From contig NZ_JAPSMC010000001.1 in assembly GCF_026847645.1 (NCBI RefSeq), positions 1 to 64,000 on the forward strand: a DNA stretch of 64,000 nt, read 5' to 3'. The notes beneath the pieces are model-generated. The model had not been told where the DNA came from. It did no database searches and worked only from the letters and a program-made list of their open reading frames with translations. Source of the stretch: Anoxybacillus sp. J5B_2022 (GTDB taxonomy: Bacteria; Bacillota; Bacilli; Bacillales; Anoxybacillaceae). The translations under genes and the position numbers were made by a program. This document shows, piece after piece, positions 47,822 through 58,016 of this stretch. Position 1 is the first letter of the stretch. Every line of letters begins with the position of its first letter.

Positions 47822-49328
47822 AGCGGAGAAAATCACTAAAGTGTTGGAATTGGTCTAAAAAGTGATACAACAGTCCCGGCATGACGCCGAATACGAACGT
47901 CCCGAGCGCGCAGACAGTGACGACAATCGTCACGCCAAGCGGTACGCGTAACGGCTCGTGATGCGCCGCCGGCCGGAAAAAGATTTGCGTAAACAATCCG
48001 AAATAATAGACGTACGAAACGACCGTTGTTGCAATCATGATCGCAGCGAGCACGTAATGCGCCGGTTCCGTTGCGAACGCCCCTAAAAAGATGTGCACTT
48101 TCCCGATAAATCCAGCCGTCCCTGGAATGCCGGCGAGCGACAAGACGAACAACCCCATCATGATCGCTAACAGCGGATTCCGGCGATATAACCCGGCGAA
48201 TTGGCTAATGTCTTCTGAGCCGGTCTGATCAGTGACCGTTTGTAAAATCGCAAATGCGCCTAAGTTCATCAACAAATACGCCGCTAAATAAAACCACATC
48301 GAATCGACCATCACCCACGACATCGCCGCAAACCCGACCAATAAATAGCCGGCATGGGCAATGCTCGAATAGGCAAATAATCGTTTGACGTTCCGCTGTT
48401 TTAATGCAACCGTGTTTCCGATCATCATCGTTGCTCCGGCCAAAAAGGCGATGTAATCTTGCATCGATAAAAGCATCGATGACGGCTCTTTTCCTTGCGA
48501 TAAAGCCGCGGCAAAAATCGAGATAAATAAACGTAGCACGATCACAAATCCGGCGGTTTTCGATACAACGCTCAAGAAAGCGGTCACCGGTGTCGGCGCC
48601 CCTTGGTAGACATCTGGCGCCCACATATGAAACGGTACCGATGCCAATTTAAACGACAAACCGACAAGCATCAGTAAAAACGCTAACGCTAACATATATT
48701 GATGTCCGCTATCTTGCAACGTGCTTAGCTGCATCGCAATTTTTTTCAAATTTGTCGAGCCGGTAAGACCGAAGACGTAGCTCATCCCGAACAGCGTAAT
48801 CGCTGTCGAAATGCCGCCGTTAATGACATATTTCATCGCCGATTCGTTCGACAAATGATGCGCTTTGCGCAATCCCGCCAAAATATACGACGAAATCGAC
48901 AGCAACTCCAACCCGACAAATAGCGTAATTAAATCGCCGCTCGATGTCATCATCATCGCGCCAAGCAGCGCCGTCAAAAACAAGTAATAAAACTCGCCTT
49001 GATATTTCACGCCTTCTTTCGGCTGATAGTCCATCGCAAGCAATAACACGAGTGCAGCGCCCGTCAATAATAGAAGCTTAAACGCTTTTCCGAACGCATC
49101 TAAGCGGAACGTATCATATAAAATGGACGTTGTACCCACCGACAATAACCCTGTTAACGAAATGATCGCCACAACGACACCAGCAACGGCAAACCAGCCG
49201 AGCGGGCGGCGGTTTTGGTCGTTCGGCATGAACAGGTCGATAAGTGAGAGCGCGGTTGCCACGCCAAGAATGATGAATTCCGGCGCCATCACTCCCCATT
49301 TATAGTGCAATAACGTTTCCCATGTCAT
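47820..49328 (-). CDS. nuoN: NADH-quinone oxidoreductase subunit N
   Basis: A 502-aa proton-pumping antiporter-like subunit with about 14 membrane helices. Conserved charged residues include Glu in LFVGLELLSISSYILAGL and Lys in the VGLSFKLASVPFHMWAPDVY helix. Last gene of the operon; 4 bp after nuoM stop, with GGAGGG before its ATG. Confidence 0.95.
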   Translation of the reverse strand: MTWETLLHYKWGVMAPEFIILGVATALSLIDLFMPNDQNRRPLGWFAVAGVVVAIISLTGLLSVGTTSILYDTFRLDAFGKAFKLLLLTGAALVLLLAMDYQPKEGVKYQGEFYYLFLTALLGAMMMTSSGDLITLFVGLELLSISSYILAGLRKAHHLSNESAMKYVINGGISTAITLFGMSYVFGLTGSTNLKKIAMQLSTLQDSGHQYMLALAFLLMLVGLSFKLASVPFHMWAPDVYQGAPTPVTAFLSVVSKTAGFVIVLRLFISIFAAALSQGKEPSSMLLSMQDYIAFLAGATMMIGNTVALKQRNVKRLFAYSSIAHAGYLLVGFAAMSWVMVDSMWFYLAAYLLMNLGAFAILQTVTDQTGSEDISQFAGLYRRNPLLAIMMGLFVLSLAGIPGTAGFIGKVHIFLGAFATEPAHYVLAAIMIATTVVSYVYYFGLFTQIFFRPAAHHEPLRVPLGVTIVVTVCALGTFVFGVMPGLLYHFLDQFQHFSDFLR

Positions 49329-49332
49329 GCTC

Positions 49333-50859
49333 TCACCCTCCTAACCCGTTCATCATCGTTTGAATCGTCGCCTCGAGCGACTGGGCTAACATGTCTGGAT
49401 AAACACCGATTAAAATGATGCAGCCCATTAAGATGAGCACGGGAACTAACTCCACTGTGCGTATATCTGCCACTTCCGTCACATTGTGCGTTGTCGCGCC
49501 GTACGTCATGTTCAACACCGCCCGCAATAAATAGACCGCCGTCATAATAATACCGAGCGTCCCGACCGCAGCGATCATAGGCTCAGCTTTAAACAAGCCT
49601 AAAAACGCGGTAAACTCACTAATAAAGCCAGACATGCCCGGCAACCCTAGCGACGCCATCGCTCCTGCCAATAAAAAGCCGGAAACGAGCGGCATCGCTT
49701 TCGCTAGCCCTCCTAAACGGTCAAGCATCGTCGTATGCACCCGCTCGTACATAATGCTGACAAGCAAGAACAGCAGCGCGGAAATTAACCCGTGCGAAAC
49801 GACTTGGAAAATCGCTCCTTGAATGCCAGCTTCATTTAACGCTCCGAGCCCGATCAACACAATGCCCATATGGGAAATACTAGAGTACGCCAACACCATT
49901 TTAAAGTCTTCTTGGACGAAGGCAAGAAACGCTCCATACAGTAAGTTAATGACCCCTAAAACGGCGATGAATGTCGCTAAGCGTTCAAACTGCTCCGGAA
50001 ATAATCCCATTCCGAACCGGATCAAACCGAACGCCCCGATTTTTAACAGCACGCCAGAGTGCAACATCACAATCGATGGCGGCGCCTGTACGTGCACGCG
50101 CAACATCCAGCTATGAAGCGGCACGATCGGCAGCTTGACGCCAAAAGCAATAAGAAGCGCAATGAACAACCCGTAGCGCAAATCGTCAGAAATCGGTGCG
50201 AGCATTTGCGCTGCTCCTTGTGGATCGCGCAACATGTCTTGCAGTGCCGCAATGTTCGATGTGCCGGTGCGGGCGAATAAGATTAAAATGACGAGCAATA
50301 AAATCGCCGAACCGATTCCGTTATATAACAAATAGCTGTATGCCGCTTTTTCTTTTTCGAAATAGCCCCATTTTCCGATTAAAAAGAACATCGGAACGAG
50401 CGTGACTTCAAAGAAGATAAAGAATAGCAGGAGATTTCCGGCCGCAAAAACGCCGAGCATGCCGATTTCTAACAACAAAAACAGCATGAAATACCCTTTC
50501 CATTCTTTTTTAATATGAATGGAAGCGATCGCCGCGAGCGTCGCTAACAGCGCGGTGAGGACGATCATCACAAGGGCAAAGCCGTCCACATTCAGCTCGT
50601 ACGGAACGGAAAAGGCTGAATCAGGCAAAAACGAATACTTGCCAAACTGAAGCCACGCATGCTTTTCGGCGAGCCGGCTGAGGTCATAGCCTCGCAAATA
50701 TTGTCCGAACGCAAACAGCGCTAAAAGGAGCGACGGCAGCGTCGCCAAAAAGCCGAGTAGTTTAATCGTCTGCTCTTGTGTCTTTGGCACGAACGCTAAC
50801 AATACAATACCGAGCAGCGGGGAGAAAACGAGCAGCGAAAGAAAATACGTGTCATTCAT
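49333..50859 (-). CDS. nuoM: NADH-quinone oxidoreductase subunit M
   Basis: A 508-aa antiporter-like subunit, about 14 helices. Conserved Glu in LFFIFFEVTLVPMFFLIG and Lys/His in FGVKLPIVPLHSWMLRVHVQAP form the proton channel. Its ATG overlaps the nuoL stop (TAATG at 50859), so the two are translationally coupled. Confidence 0.96.
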   Translation of the reverse strand: MNDTYFLSLLVFSPLLGIVLLAFVPKTQEQTIKLLGFLATLPSLLLALFAFGQYLRGYDLSRLAEKHAWLQFGKYSFLPDSAFSVPYELNVDGFALVMIVLTALLATLAAIASIHIKKEWKGYFMLFLLLEIGMLGVFAAGNLLLFFIFFEVTLVPMFFLIGKWGYFEKEKAAYSYLLYNGIGSAILLLVILILFARTGTSNIAALQDMLRDPQGAAQMLAPISDDLRYGLFIALLIAFGVKLPIVPLHSWMLRVHVQAPPSIVMLHSGVLLKIGAFGLIRFGMGLFPEQFERLATFIAVLGVINLLYGAFLAFVQEDFKMVLAYSSISHMGIVLIGLGALNEAGIQGAIFQVVSHGLISALLFLLVSIMYERVHTTMLDRLGGLAKAMPLVSGFLLAGAMASLGLPGMSGFISEFTAFLGLFKAEPMIAAVGTLGIIMTAVYLLRAVLNMTYGATTHNVTEVADIRTVELVPVLILMGCIILIGVYPDMLAQSLEATIQTMMNGLGG

Positions 50860-52712
50860 TATAAATACCCCCCTGTGAACGCAAGAATGACGACAAGAAT
50901 CGTCAAGCCGATAAATGTCACCGCACCGTACATTTGAACTTGGCCGTTTTGCAGTCTTGAGCCGATCGTTCCGATGGCTTTCGTGAACGACGCGATCAAG
51001 CTAGCCAATCCTTCAACGATAAAGCGGTCGACATATTGTAGAAATAAGCTGAACACTTTCGTCGCATAGCCGACAGTAATCATGTAAAATTCATCGATGT
51101 AATATTTATTTAGCAACACATTATACGTAATCGGCGCTCTCGAGCTGAGCCAATCTCTTGCAAGCGATTTTTTGCTATACATAAGCCACGCCAAAAAAAT
51201 GCCGGCTAACGATACAGCGGTCGCCACGACCATAATCCACGCTGGCGCTTCTTCGTGCGCACCGCTTTCCCCGGTGAGAAAATCGCCTAAAAACGTGCCA
51301 AACCACGGCGTGTTCACGTAACCGGCCACGACCGCTAATACACCGAGTACAACCATCGGCACCGTCATCACCGCTGGCGACTCATGCACATCGTGCGCTT
51401 CCCCGCGCGTTTCTCCGCTAAAGACAAGGAAAAATAAGCGGAACATGTAAAACGCGGTGAAAAACGCTGCGATAACGGCTAGCCAGAACAAGACCGGATG
51501 CCCATGTGTCCAAACAGCGACTAAAATTTCGTCTTTACTGAAAAAGCCGGACAAGAGCGGGACGCCGCTAATCGCCAATGTACCGATAAGAAACAGCGGT
51601 GCGGTCAACGGCATTTTGCGCCAAAGTCCGCCCATTTTCTCAATATCTTGCGTATGGACGGCATGAATGACGCTTCCGGCCGCTAAAAAGAGCAACGCTT
51701 TGAAAAATGCGTGTGTCGTTAAATGGAAAATTCCAGCCACATAACCACCTGCACCGAGCGCGAGCATCATATAGCCGAGCTGGCTGACCGTGGAGTAGGC
51801 AAGCACGCGTTTAATATCCGTCTGCACTAAGCCGATTGAAGCGGCAAAAATCGCCGTAAATCCGCCGACGACCGCGACGGTAAGCATCGCCGTTTCGCTC
51901 GCTTCGTAAAGCGGGAAAAGCGAAGCGACTAAGTACACCCCCGCTGCCACCATCGTCGCGGCATGGATGAGCGCCGACACCGGCGTCGGACCTTCCATTG
52001 CGTCTGGAAGCCACGTATGGAGCGGGAATTGACCGGATTTACCGACCGCGCCGACGAAAATCAAAATCGCCGATAACGTCACAAGCGTGTTAGACAATTT
52101 GCCTGCGTTGACCGCGGCGAAAATGTCGTCATATTGGAAGCTTTTCGTTTGCCAAAACAGCAAAATCATGCCGATCAATAAACCAACATCACCGATGCGC
52201 GTCATAATAAACGCTTTTTTCGCTGCGGCTTTCGCTTCTTCCTTATAGAAATAGAAACCGATCAATAGAAAGGAACCGAGCCCGACTAGTTCCCAGAAAA
52301 TGTACGTTTGCAATAAGTTGGCAGAAAGGACAAGCCCGAGCATCGCAAACGTAAACAAGCCTAAATACGCGTAAAACACTGGAAACCGTTCGTCGCCGTG
52401 CATATACCCTTTCGAATACATATGTACAAGAAAGCTAACGAGCGAAACGACGACGAGCATGAGCGCATTTAACGGAGTGACGGCAAAGCCAGCCGTTATG
52501 TCCATCTTGCCGATCGTAAACCAGACGTGCGTTGCTTCAAATGTCGGTTGGTTAAAGCGCGCAACTAATACAGCGACTGCGACGAGGAACGAAAGAAACG
52601 TCGCCGCCATGCCGACATAGGCGCTTGCTTCTTTCAGTCGTTTTCCGACGACAAGCAACAGCAAAAAGGAAAGAAGCGGAAAAAGCGGTATAATCCAAGC
52701 ATTTTCCATCAT
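50859..52712 (-). CDS. nuoL: NADH-quinone oxidoreductase subunit L
   Basis: A 617-aa antiporter-like subunit with the long C-terminal lateral helix of NuoL. Channel residues lie in YIFWELVGLGSFLLIGFYF and GAVGKSGQFPLHTWLPDAME. ATG 52712 is chosen; a GTG at 52721 with AAAGGGG close by is an alternative. A 123-bp gap separates it from nuoK, the only sizeable gap in the operon, and holds no convincing ORF. Confidence 0.95.
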   Translation of the reverse strand: MMENAWIIPLFPLLSFLLLLVVGKRLKEASAYVGMAATFLSFLVAVAVLVARFNQPTFEATHVWFTIGKMDITAGFAVTPLNALMLVVVSLVSFLVHMYSKGYMHGDERFPVFYAYLGLFTFAMLGLVLSANLLQTYIFWELVGLGSFLLIGFYFYKEEAKAAAKKAFIMTRIGDVGLLIGMILLFWQTKSFQYDDIFAAVNAGKLSNTLVTLSAILIFVGAVGKSGQFPLHTWLPDAMEGPTPVSALIHAATMVAAGVYLVASLFPLYEASETAMLTVAVVGGFTAIFAASIGLVQTDIKRVLAYSTVSQLGYMMLALGAGGYVAGIFHLTTHAFFKALLFLAAGSVIHAVHTQDIEKMGGLWRKMPLTAPLFLIGTLAISGVPLLSGFFSKDEILVAVWTHGHPVLFWLAVIAAFFTAFYMFRLFFLVFSGETRGEAHDVHESPAVMTVPMVVLGVLAVVAGYVNTPWFGTFLGDFLTGESGAHEEAPAWIMVVATAVSLAGIFLAWLMYSKKSLARDWLSSRAPITYNVLLNKYYIDEFYMITVGYATKVFSLFLQYVDRFIVEGLASLIASFTKAIGTIGSRLQNGQVQMYGAVTFIGLTILVVILAFTGGYL

Positions 52713-52835
52713 GAATATCACAATCCCCTTTTTGTCAAAGGGCCGTTAGCCCTCCGTCATTTTCAACCTCTTGAATGTTTTTTCCAGCTTCTCGCATCGC
52801 CAGCCATCAAACGGCGGCCGCTTCGAGAGCTCCCA

Positions 52836-53150
52836 TTAATGCTTCATCGAATCGATTTCGTCAATATTCACCGTTTTCCGGTTGCGGTAAAACGCCATTA
52901 AAATCGCAAGCCCGACCGCCGCTTCCGCCGCGGCAACGGTAATCGTAAACAGCGAGAAAATTTGCCCTGTAATACTTGGATTGACGCCGTATTTGCTGAA
53001 GGCGACGAGGTTAATGTTCACCGCATTGAGCATCAGTTCAATGCAAATGAGCACAATGACCGTATTGCGTTTCGTCAACGCTCCGTACAATCCGATGCAA
53101 AACAACATTAACGCTAGCACAAGGTAGGCAGACAATGGAACTGTACTCAT
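52836..53150 (-). CDS. nuoK: NADH-quinone oxidoreductase subunit K
   Basis: A 104-aa three-helix membrane subunit (MrpC-like). Conserved membrane Glu residues are in [20 protein letters not shown] and [16 protein letters not shown]. The ATG overlaps the nuoJ stop by ATGA. Confidence 0.95.
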   Translation of the reverse strand: MSTVPLSAYLVLALMLFCIGLYGALTKRNTVIVLICIELMLNAVNINLVAFSKYGVNPSITGQIFSLFTITVAAAEAAVGLAILMAFYRNRKTVNIDEIDSMKH

Positions 53151-53659
53151 GATTTCGCCTCCTCGTCTTCTTTTTTCGCCAGCACAATCGCACCGACTAG
53201 TGCGACAAGCAAAATGACCGATGTAATTTCAAATGGAATGATGTATTTGGAGTAAAGCGCGATCCCGATTTGCTCCGTATTTTTTTCGTGGAGATGCGCT
53301 GCTTGTTCGCCAAAGTTTAAGCGGTAAATGCCGATATATACCGCAGCGCCAAAGGCGAACACCGCAAGCGCTGTGAGCGCTTTTCGCAAACCTCCCCCTG
53401 TTGTCGTTTGTCCTTCTTCTTTCGGGCGCGTCAACATAATACCAAACAGCATGATGATCGTAATCGCGCCGGAATAAATCAACACTTGCACCGCAGCGAC
53501 AAACTCTGCTGATAGTAGAACGTACAAACCGGCGATGCTGACAAACGTAAACACGAGCGAAACGAACATATGCATCACTTTCGTTGTGTTTAACATGAGG
53601 ACGCCGCCGGCAATCGCGACCAATGCGAGCCCTAAAAACGCGACATATTCTCCGCTCAC
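53147..53659 (-). CDS. nuoJ: NADH-quinone oxidoreductase subunit J
   Basis: A 170-aa membrane subunit with five helices. The family helix with a pi-bulge is around [20 protein letters not shown]. Its ATG overlaps the nuoI stop by 4 bp. Confidence 0.94.
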   Translation of the reverse strand: MSGEYVAFLGLALVAIAGGVLMLNTTKVMHMFVSLVFTFVSIAGLYVLLSAEFVAAVQVLIYSGAITIIMLFGIMLTRPKEEGQTTTGGGLRKALTALAVFAFGAAVYIGIYRLNFGEQAAHLHEKNTEQIGIALYSKYIIPFEITSVILLVALVGAIVLAKKEDEEAKS

Positions 53660-54075
53660 GGTTTATTCCCCTTTCGCACATTCGTATCGTTTTCATCGAG
53701 CCATTCTAAGTTTTTAAACAGGGCATCGCGGCTATATTCCGCCAATTCAAAGTTGTTCGTCATCACAATCGCTTCCGTCGGGCATACTTCGGTGCAAAGG
53801 TCGCACAAAATACAAATTTCAAAATTGATGTCATACGTGTCAATGATTTTTCCTTTTTTCGTCGGATCAGGATGTTTTTTGCCGGTCAGCTGAATACAGT
53901 TCGTCGGACAAATCGCCGCGCATTGGTTACAGACGATGCATTTTTCCGGGTAAAATTTTTGAATCCCGCGAAACCGGTCCGGAAGCGCGAGCGGCTCATT
54001 CGGATAGTCATACGTAACTTTTTGTTTCGTTAAGTTTTTCAGGGTGTACTTTAACCCTTTCGCTAAGCCGAGCAC
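53656..54075 (-). CDS. nuoI: NADH-quinone oxidoreductase subunit I
   Basis: A 139-aa peripheral iron-sulfur subunit that carries clusters N6a and N6b in two motifs, CIVCNQCAAICP and CILCDLCTEVCP. N-terminal amphipathic part binds the membrane arm. The start is GTG 54075 with GGGGGGAG just upstream. In an enzyme without NuoE/F/G it is likely to receive electrons directly from the unknown donor. Confidence 0.95.
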   Translation of the reverse strand: MLGLAKGLKYTLKNLTKQKVTYDYPNEPLALPDRFRGIQKFYPEKCIVCNQCAAICPTNCIQLTGKKHPDPTKKGKIIDTYDINFEICILCDLCTEVCPTEAIVMTNNFELAEYSRDALFKNLEWLDENDTNVRKGNKP

Positions 54076-54090
54076 GATGCTCCCCCCTTT

Positions 54091-55089
54091 TTAAAAGAAT
54101 ACGCTTTTAATGAGCGCGGTAAGAAAAATATTGGCCAATGCGACTGGAAGCAATACTTTCCAACCAAATTCCATTAGCTGATCCGCACGCAACCGCGGGA
54201 ACGTCGAGCGGAACCAAATTAAGACGAATACGACAAGGCTAAATTTTAACGAGAACCAAACGGCTCCCGGAATAAAATCAAGGAACATGACCGGTTGCCA
54301 GCCGCCTAAAAAGAGGACGGTCGTGAGCGTCGCCATCGCAAAGAAATAGACGTATTCCGCGAGCATAAAAAACGCCCAACGAAATCCGGAATATTCGACG
54401 TGGAAGCCGGCGACAAGCTCTGACTCCGCTTCTGGCAAGTCAAACGGCGTCCGGTTCAATTCCGCGACTGACGCGATCAAAAAGACGAGAAACCCGATCG
54501 GCTGAACGAAAATGTACCATACGTCCTTTTGCGCTTCGACAATGTCGTTTAAATTAAGGCTTCCGGTTAACAAAATGACACCGAGCACCGACATGACGAG
54601 CGGAATTTCATACGAAATCATTTGCGCCGCGGCCCGCATGCCGCCGAGGAGCGCATATTTGTTGTTGGACGCCCACGCACCTGTGACGACCCCGACCGTC
54701 GTCAAGCCGGACACTGCAATATAGTAAAGCAAGCCGACGCCGATATCGGCAAACTGCAACGAATCGGTAAACGGCAATGTCGCCAACACCATAAACGCTG
54801 GGGCGAACGCAATGACTGGGGCGATGATAAACAATGGTTTATCGGCCGCTTTCGGAATCGTATCTTCTTTTAAAAGAAGCTTCAAAACGTCGGCGACCGT
54901 CTGCAACAGCCCCCACCGTCCGCCGACTTGGTTCGGACCGATCCGCCCTTGCATAAAGCCCATGACTTTCCGTTCTGCCAAAATGCCGTACGTAACAAAT
55001 CCTAAAACAATAAGCAATAGCAACGTCCCGAGTCCGAAAAAGATCGCGACGTTCGTCCAACTCGGCGCCGAGCGCAACAATTGTTCCAT
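54091..55089 (-). CDS. nuoH: NADH-quinone oxidoreductase subunit H
   Basis: A 332-aa membrane subunit with eight helices that lines the quinone site. Signature GPNQVGGRWGLLQTVADVLKL and the Glu-rich loop NRTPFDLPEAESELVAGFHVEY. ATG 55089 overlaps the nuoD stop (TGATG). Confidence 0.96.
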   Translation of the reverse strand: MEQLLRSAPSWTNVAIFFGLGTLLLLIVLGFVTYGILAERKVMGFMQGRIGPNQVGGRWGLLQTVADVLKLLLKEDTIPKAADKPLFIIAPVIAFAPAFMVLATLPFTDSLQFADIGVGLLYYIAVSGLTTVGVVTGAWASNNKYALLGGMRAAAQMISYEIPLVMSVLGVILLTGSLNLNDIVEAQKDVWYIFVQPIGFLVFLIASVAELNRTPFDLPEAESELVAGFHVEYSGFRWAFFMLAEYVYFFAMATLTTVLFLGGWQPVMFLDFIPGAVWFSLKFSLVVFVLIWFRSTFPRLRADQLMEFGWKVLLPVALANIFLTALIKSVFF

Positions 55090-56189
55090 CAACCATCAAC
55101 CTCCCCGAGCACAATATCAATCGCTCCAAGAATCGCAATTAAGTTCGCAATGTTTTCCCCTTGCAATAGTTTCGGGAGTATTTGCAAGTTATAAAACGAT
55201 GGTCGACGGAACTTTAGGCGATACGGTTCTTTTTTTCCGTCGCTCGCAATATAGCAGCCGATTTCGCCACGCGGCGATTCGATGCGGACGAACGCCTCTC
55301 CCGGCGGCGCTTTAATGATGCGCGGTACTTTTGCCATAATTTCGCCGTCTTTCGGAAACTGCTCACATGCTTGCTCAATAATTTTTAACGACTCTTCGAT
55401 TTCCGCCAACCGGCATTCATATCGTGCGAAGCAGTCGCCTTCTTCGCGCACAGGTACGTCGAAATCGAAACGATCGTAAATGGAGTATGGCTCGTTTTTG
55501 CGGAGATCCCATTTGACGCCGGTGCAGCGCAAATTGACGCCGCTTAACGAATAGTTAAGCGCTTCTTCTTTCGTATATTTGCCGACACCGATGACGCGAT
55601 GGCGGAAAATTTCGTTTCCGGTGACAAGTTCGTGATAGCCGGCGAGCTGTTTGCGCATATATGGCACAAACTCTTTTACTTTCTCAATCCAGCCGTCCGG
55701 CGCATCCCATTTCACGCCGCCGACGCGCATATAGTTAAACGTCAGGCGCGCTCCCGATAGTTCGTTGAGCAAGTTAATAATCATTTCCCGCTCGCGGAAC
55801 GCGTATAAAAATGGGCTAATCGCTCCGATATCTAGCAAATACGTTCCCCACCAAACGAGGTGGCTCGCAATCCGGCCAAGCTCCATCGCCAATACGCGCA
55901 AATATTCCGCGCGCTCCGGCACTTCAATGCCCATCATCGTTTCGACGGCATGGCAAATGACGTAGTTGTTCGTCATCGCTGACAAATAGTCCATGCGGTC
56001 GGTGTAAGGAATGATTTGTGTATATTGTAAATTTTCTGCAATTTTTTCCGTTCCTCGATGAAGATACCCGATGACCGGTGTAGCTTCTTTAATGATTTCT
56101 CCATCGATTTTCAGCACGAGGCGAAACACGCCGTGCGTGCTCGGATGTTGCGGTCCTACGTTCAACAACATTTCTTCCGTCCGAAGCAT
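55089..56189 (-). CDS. nuoD: NADH-quinone oxidoreductase subunit D
   Basis: A 366-aa quinone-site subunit related to the large subunit of NiFe hydrogenases. NVGPQHPSTHGVFRLVLKID with the quinone-binding His, and GEIGCYIASDGKKEPYRLKF near the end. Hydrogenase cysteines are absent, as normal. GGAGGTG precedes the ATG, which is inside the 3-bp gap after nuoC. Confidence 0.96.
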   Translation of the reverse strand: MLRTEEMLLNVGPQHPSTHGVFRLVLKIDGEIIKEATPVIGYLHRGTEKIAENLQYTQIIPYTDRMDYLSAMTNNYVICHAVETMMGIEVPERAEYLRVLAMELGRIASHLVWWGTYLLDIGAISPFLYAFREREMIINLLNELSGARLTFNYMRVGGVKWDAPDGWIEKVKEFVPYMRKQLAGYHELVTGNEIFRHRVIGVGKYTKEEALNYSLSGVNLRCTGVKWDLRKNEPYSIYDRFDFDVPVREEGDCFARYECRLAEIEESLKIIEQACEQFPKDGEIMAKVPRIIKAPPGEAFVRIESPRGEIGCYIASDGKKEPYRLKFRRPSFYNLQILPKLLQGENIANLIAILGAIDIVLGEVDG

Positions 56190-56192
56190 CAG

Positions 56193-57500
56193 CTACACCT
56201 CCATATCATACGGCTCGTAGTCTTTGCGGAGCGGATGGCCGACCCAATGTTCCCCTAAGAAAATGCGAATTAAGTTCGGGTGCCCTTTAAAGCGGATGCC
56301 TAATAAATCATACGCTTCGCACTCCGGCCAGTTCGCCCCTTGCCAAAGCGGAACGAGCGAATCGATTTCCGGCTGGTCGCGGTCGATTTTTACTTTTAAG
56401 GCGACCGGTTGGTTGTTTTTATAAGAATATAAGTGGACGTATACTTCCATATGCGTTTGGAAATCGGTTCCATGAAGCTCTGATAAATAGTCAAAGCCGA
56501 GCTGTTCGTTATATTTTAAAAACTGGGCGATTTTGTAGTATGTATCTTTTTTCGCGACCAGTGTCGGTACGTCTTTCGACAATCGATTAATGTAAGCGTC
56601 TTCTAATACATCTTCGCCGAGATGTTCTTTAATGACTTTGACGTATTTATCGAGAAGCGGCTTGTTTGGCGACGGGGTTTCCGCCTGTTTCGGCGCTTCT
56701 GTTTCACCGGCAGCCGCTCTTGCCTTCGCGGCGGCCGCTGCTTTGGCTTTCGCGGCAGCAATCGCCTTTGCTTTGGCGGCCGCTACGTCTTCTTCGCTAG
56801 CGCCCGCTTCCCCTTGCTGCTCTGCCAATGCTTTCGCTTTCGCTGCCGCTTTCGCCTTGGCAGCTGCAATCGCTTTTTGTTTTGCGAGTTCGAGATCGTC
56901 CGCTGCGCTTTCTTCGCCGCCCGTTTGTCCGACTTCTTGCGCCTTTTGTTTTGCCAGCGCTGCCGCTTTGGCTTTCGCTGCCGCCGCAGCTTTTTTCTTC
57001 GCAAGTTCCATATCGTCCGCCGCACTTTCTCCGCCGTCCGCTTGTTCGGCTGCTTTTTGTTTTGCCAATGCTGCCGCTTTGGCTTTCGCTGCCGCCGCGG
57101 CTTTTTTCTTCGCAAGTTCCATATCGTCCGCTGCGCTTTCTTCGCCGCCCGTTTGTCCGACTTCTTGCGCCTTTTGTTTTGCCAGCGCTGCCGCTTTGGC
57201 TTTCGCTGCCGCCGCGGCTTTTTTCTTCGCTAATTCTACGTCATCCGCCGCGCTATCGGCACCTTCCGCTTGTCCTGCTTCTTGTGCTTTTTGCTTCGCG
57301 AGTGCCGCCGCTTTCGCCTTCGCGGCCGCAGCCGCTTTCGCTTTTGCTAACGCGAGATCATCCGTTTCATCCGCTTTCGCTTCGAGCGCCTGTTCAGTTT
57401 GACCGCCCGCCTGTTTGGCAGCTAGACGTTCGCGCGCTAACTGCTTTGCCCGTTCGGCGGCTTCTTTTTTCAGTTGCTGTATATCTTTTTCCTCACTCAT
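56193..57500 (-). CDS. nuoC: NADH-quinone oxidoreductase subunit C with Ala/Lys repeat extension
   Basis: A 435-aa protein, about twice the usual size. The C-terminal ~155 residues are a normal NuoC domain (LSELHGTDFQTHMEVYVHLYS, then WPECEAYDLLGIRFKGHP and RIFLGEHWVGHPLRKDYEP). The N-terminal ~270 residues are low-complexity: tandem units of about 36-39 residues like SAADDMELAKKKAAAAAKAK followed by AAALAKQKAQEVGQTGGEE. They should form a long, highly charged helix outside the core. The ribosome site before ATG 57500 is weak. The extension is in frame with no internal ribosome site that would suggest a separate gene. Confidence 0.95.
   Translation of the reverse strand: MSEEKDIQQLKKEAAERAKQLARERLAAKQAGGQTEQALEAKADETDDLALAKAKAAAAAKAKAAALAKQKAQEAGQAEGADSAADDVELAKKKAAAAAKAKAAALAKQKAQEVGQTGGEESAADDMELAKKKAAAAAKAKAAALAKQKAAEQADGGESAADDMELAKKKAAAAAKAKAAALAKQKAQEVGQTGGEESAADDLELAKQKAIAAAKAKAAAKAKALAEQQGEAGASEEDVAAAKAKAIAAAKAKAAAAAKARAAAGETEAPKQAETPSPNKPLLDKYVKVIKEHLGEDVLEDAYINRLSKDVPTLVAKKDTYYKIAQFLKYNEQLGFDYLSELHGTDFQTHMEVYVHLYSYKNNQPVALKVKIDRDQPEIDSLVPLWQGANWPECEAYDLLGIRFKGHPNLIRIFLGEHWVGHPLRKDYEPYDMEV
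56700..57400. repeat. Repeat array encoding the NuoC Ala/Lys extension
   Basis: About five imperfect units of 108-117 bp. Two of them share long identical DNA stretches, for example around TTTTTTCTTCGCAAGTTCC (56994-57120), which shows recent unit exchange or duplication. Confidence 0.8.
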
Positions 57501-57503
57501 CGA

Positions 57504-58016
57504 CTACAGCACCTTCTTTCCTGTCTTCGCTTCATAGCGGATTTTCTCTTTTAATTTATTAATCCCATAAATTAACGCAGCCGGGTTTGGCGGACAGCCT
57601 GGGATGTATACATCAACCGGTACGATTTGGTCGACCCCTTTGACAACACAATACGAGTTGACATACGGTCCTCCCGCCGTCGCACACGAACCCATCGCAA
57701 TCACCCATTTCGGCTCCGGCATTTGATCGTACAACCGGCGAACGATTGGCGCCATTTTTTTCGTCACCGTCCCGGAAACGATCATCACATCGGACTGGCG
57801 CGGCGATGTGCGGAAGAATGAACCGAATCGGTCTAAATCGTAATGCGAAGAGCCGACGCCCATCATTTCAATCGCACAGCAAGCAAGCCCGAACGTCAGT
57901 GGCCATAGCGAATTGCTTCTCGCCCAAGCCTTCAGTTGTTCGAGCGTCGTTAAAAATACGTTGCGCCGTAATTCTTCCATCTCTTCCTCTGGCACATTCA
58001 GTAACTTTACATCCAT
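57504..58016 (-). CDS. nuoB: NADH-quinone oxidoreductase subunit B
   Basis: A 170-aa subunit that holds the terminal cluster N2. Cys ligands: the adjacent pair in [11 protein letters not shown], then [11 protein letters not shown] and [16 protein letters not shown] 58016 has AAGGTG 6 nt upstream and overlaps the nuoA end by 10 bp. Confidence 0.96.
   Translation of the reverse strand: MDVKLLNVPEEEMEELRRNVFLTTLEQLKAWARSNSLWPLTFGLACCAIEMMGVGSSHYDLDRFGSFFRTSPRQSDVMIVSGTVTKKMAPIVRRLYDQMPEPKWVIAMGSCATAGGPYVNSYCVVKGVDQIVPVDVYIPGCPPNPAALIYGINKLKEKIRYEAKTGKKVL

Noticed and set aside
52722-52835. Extra small gene between nuoL and nuoK
   Set aside because: Only a 14-codon frame without a ribosome site; the gap looks like degenerate spacer.
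56632-57562. Three long plus-strand ORFs rich in Ala/Phe, Leu/Pro or Arg opposite nuoC
   Set aside because: All are shadows of the low-complexity Ala/Lys repeats; high GC at fixed codon positions keeps frames open.
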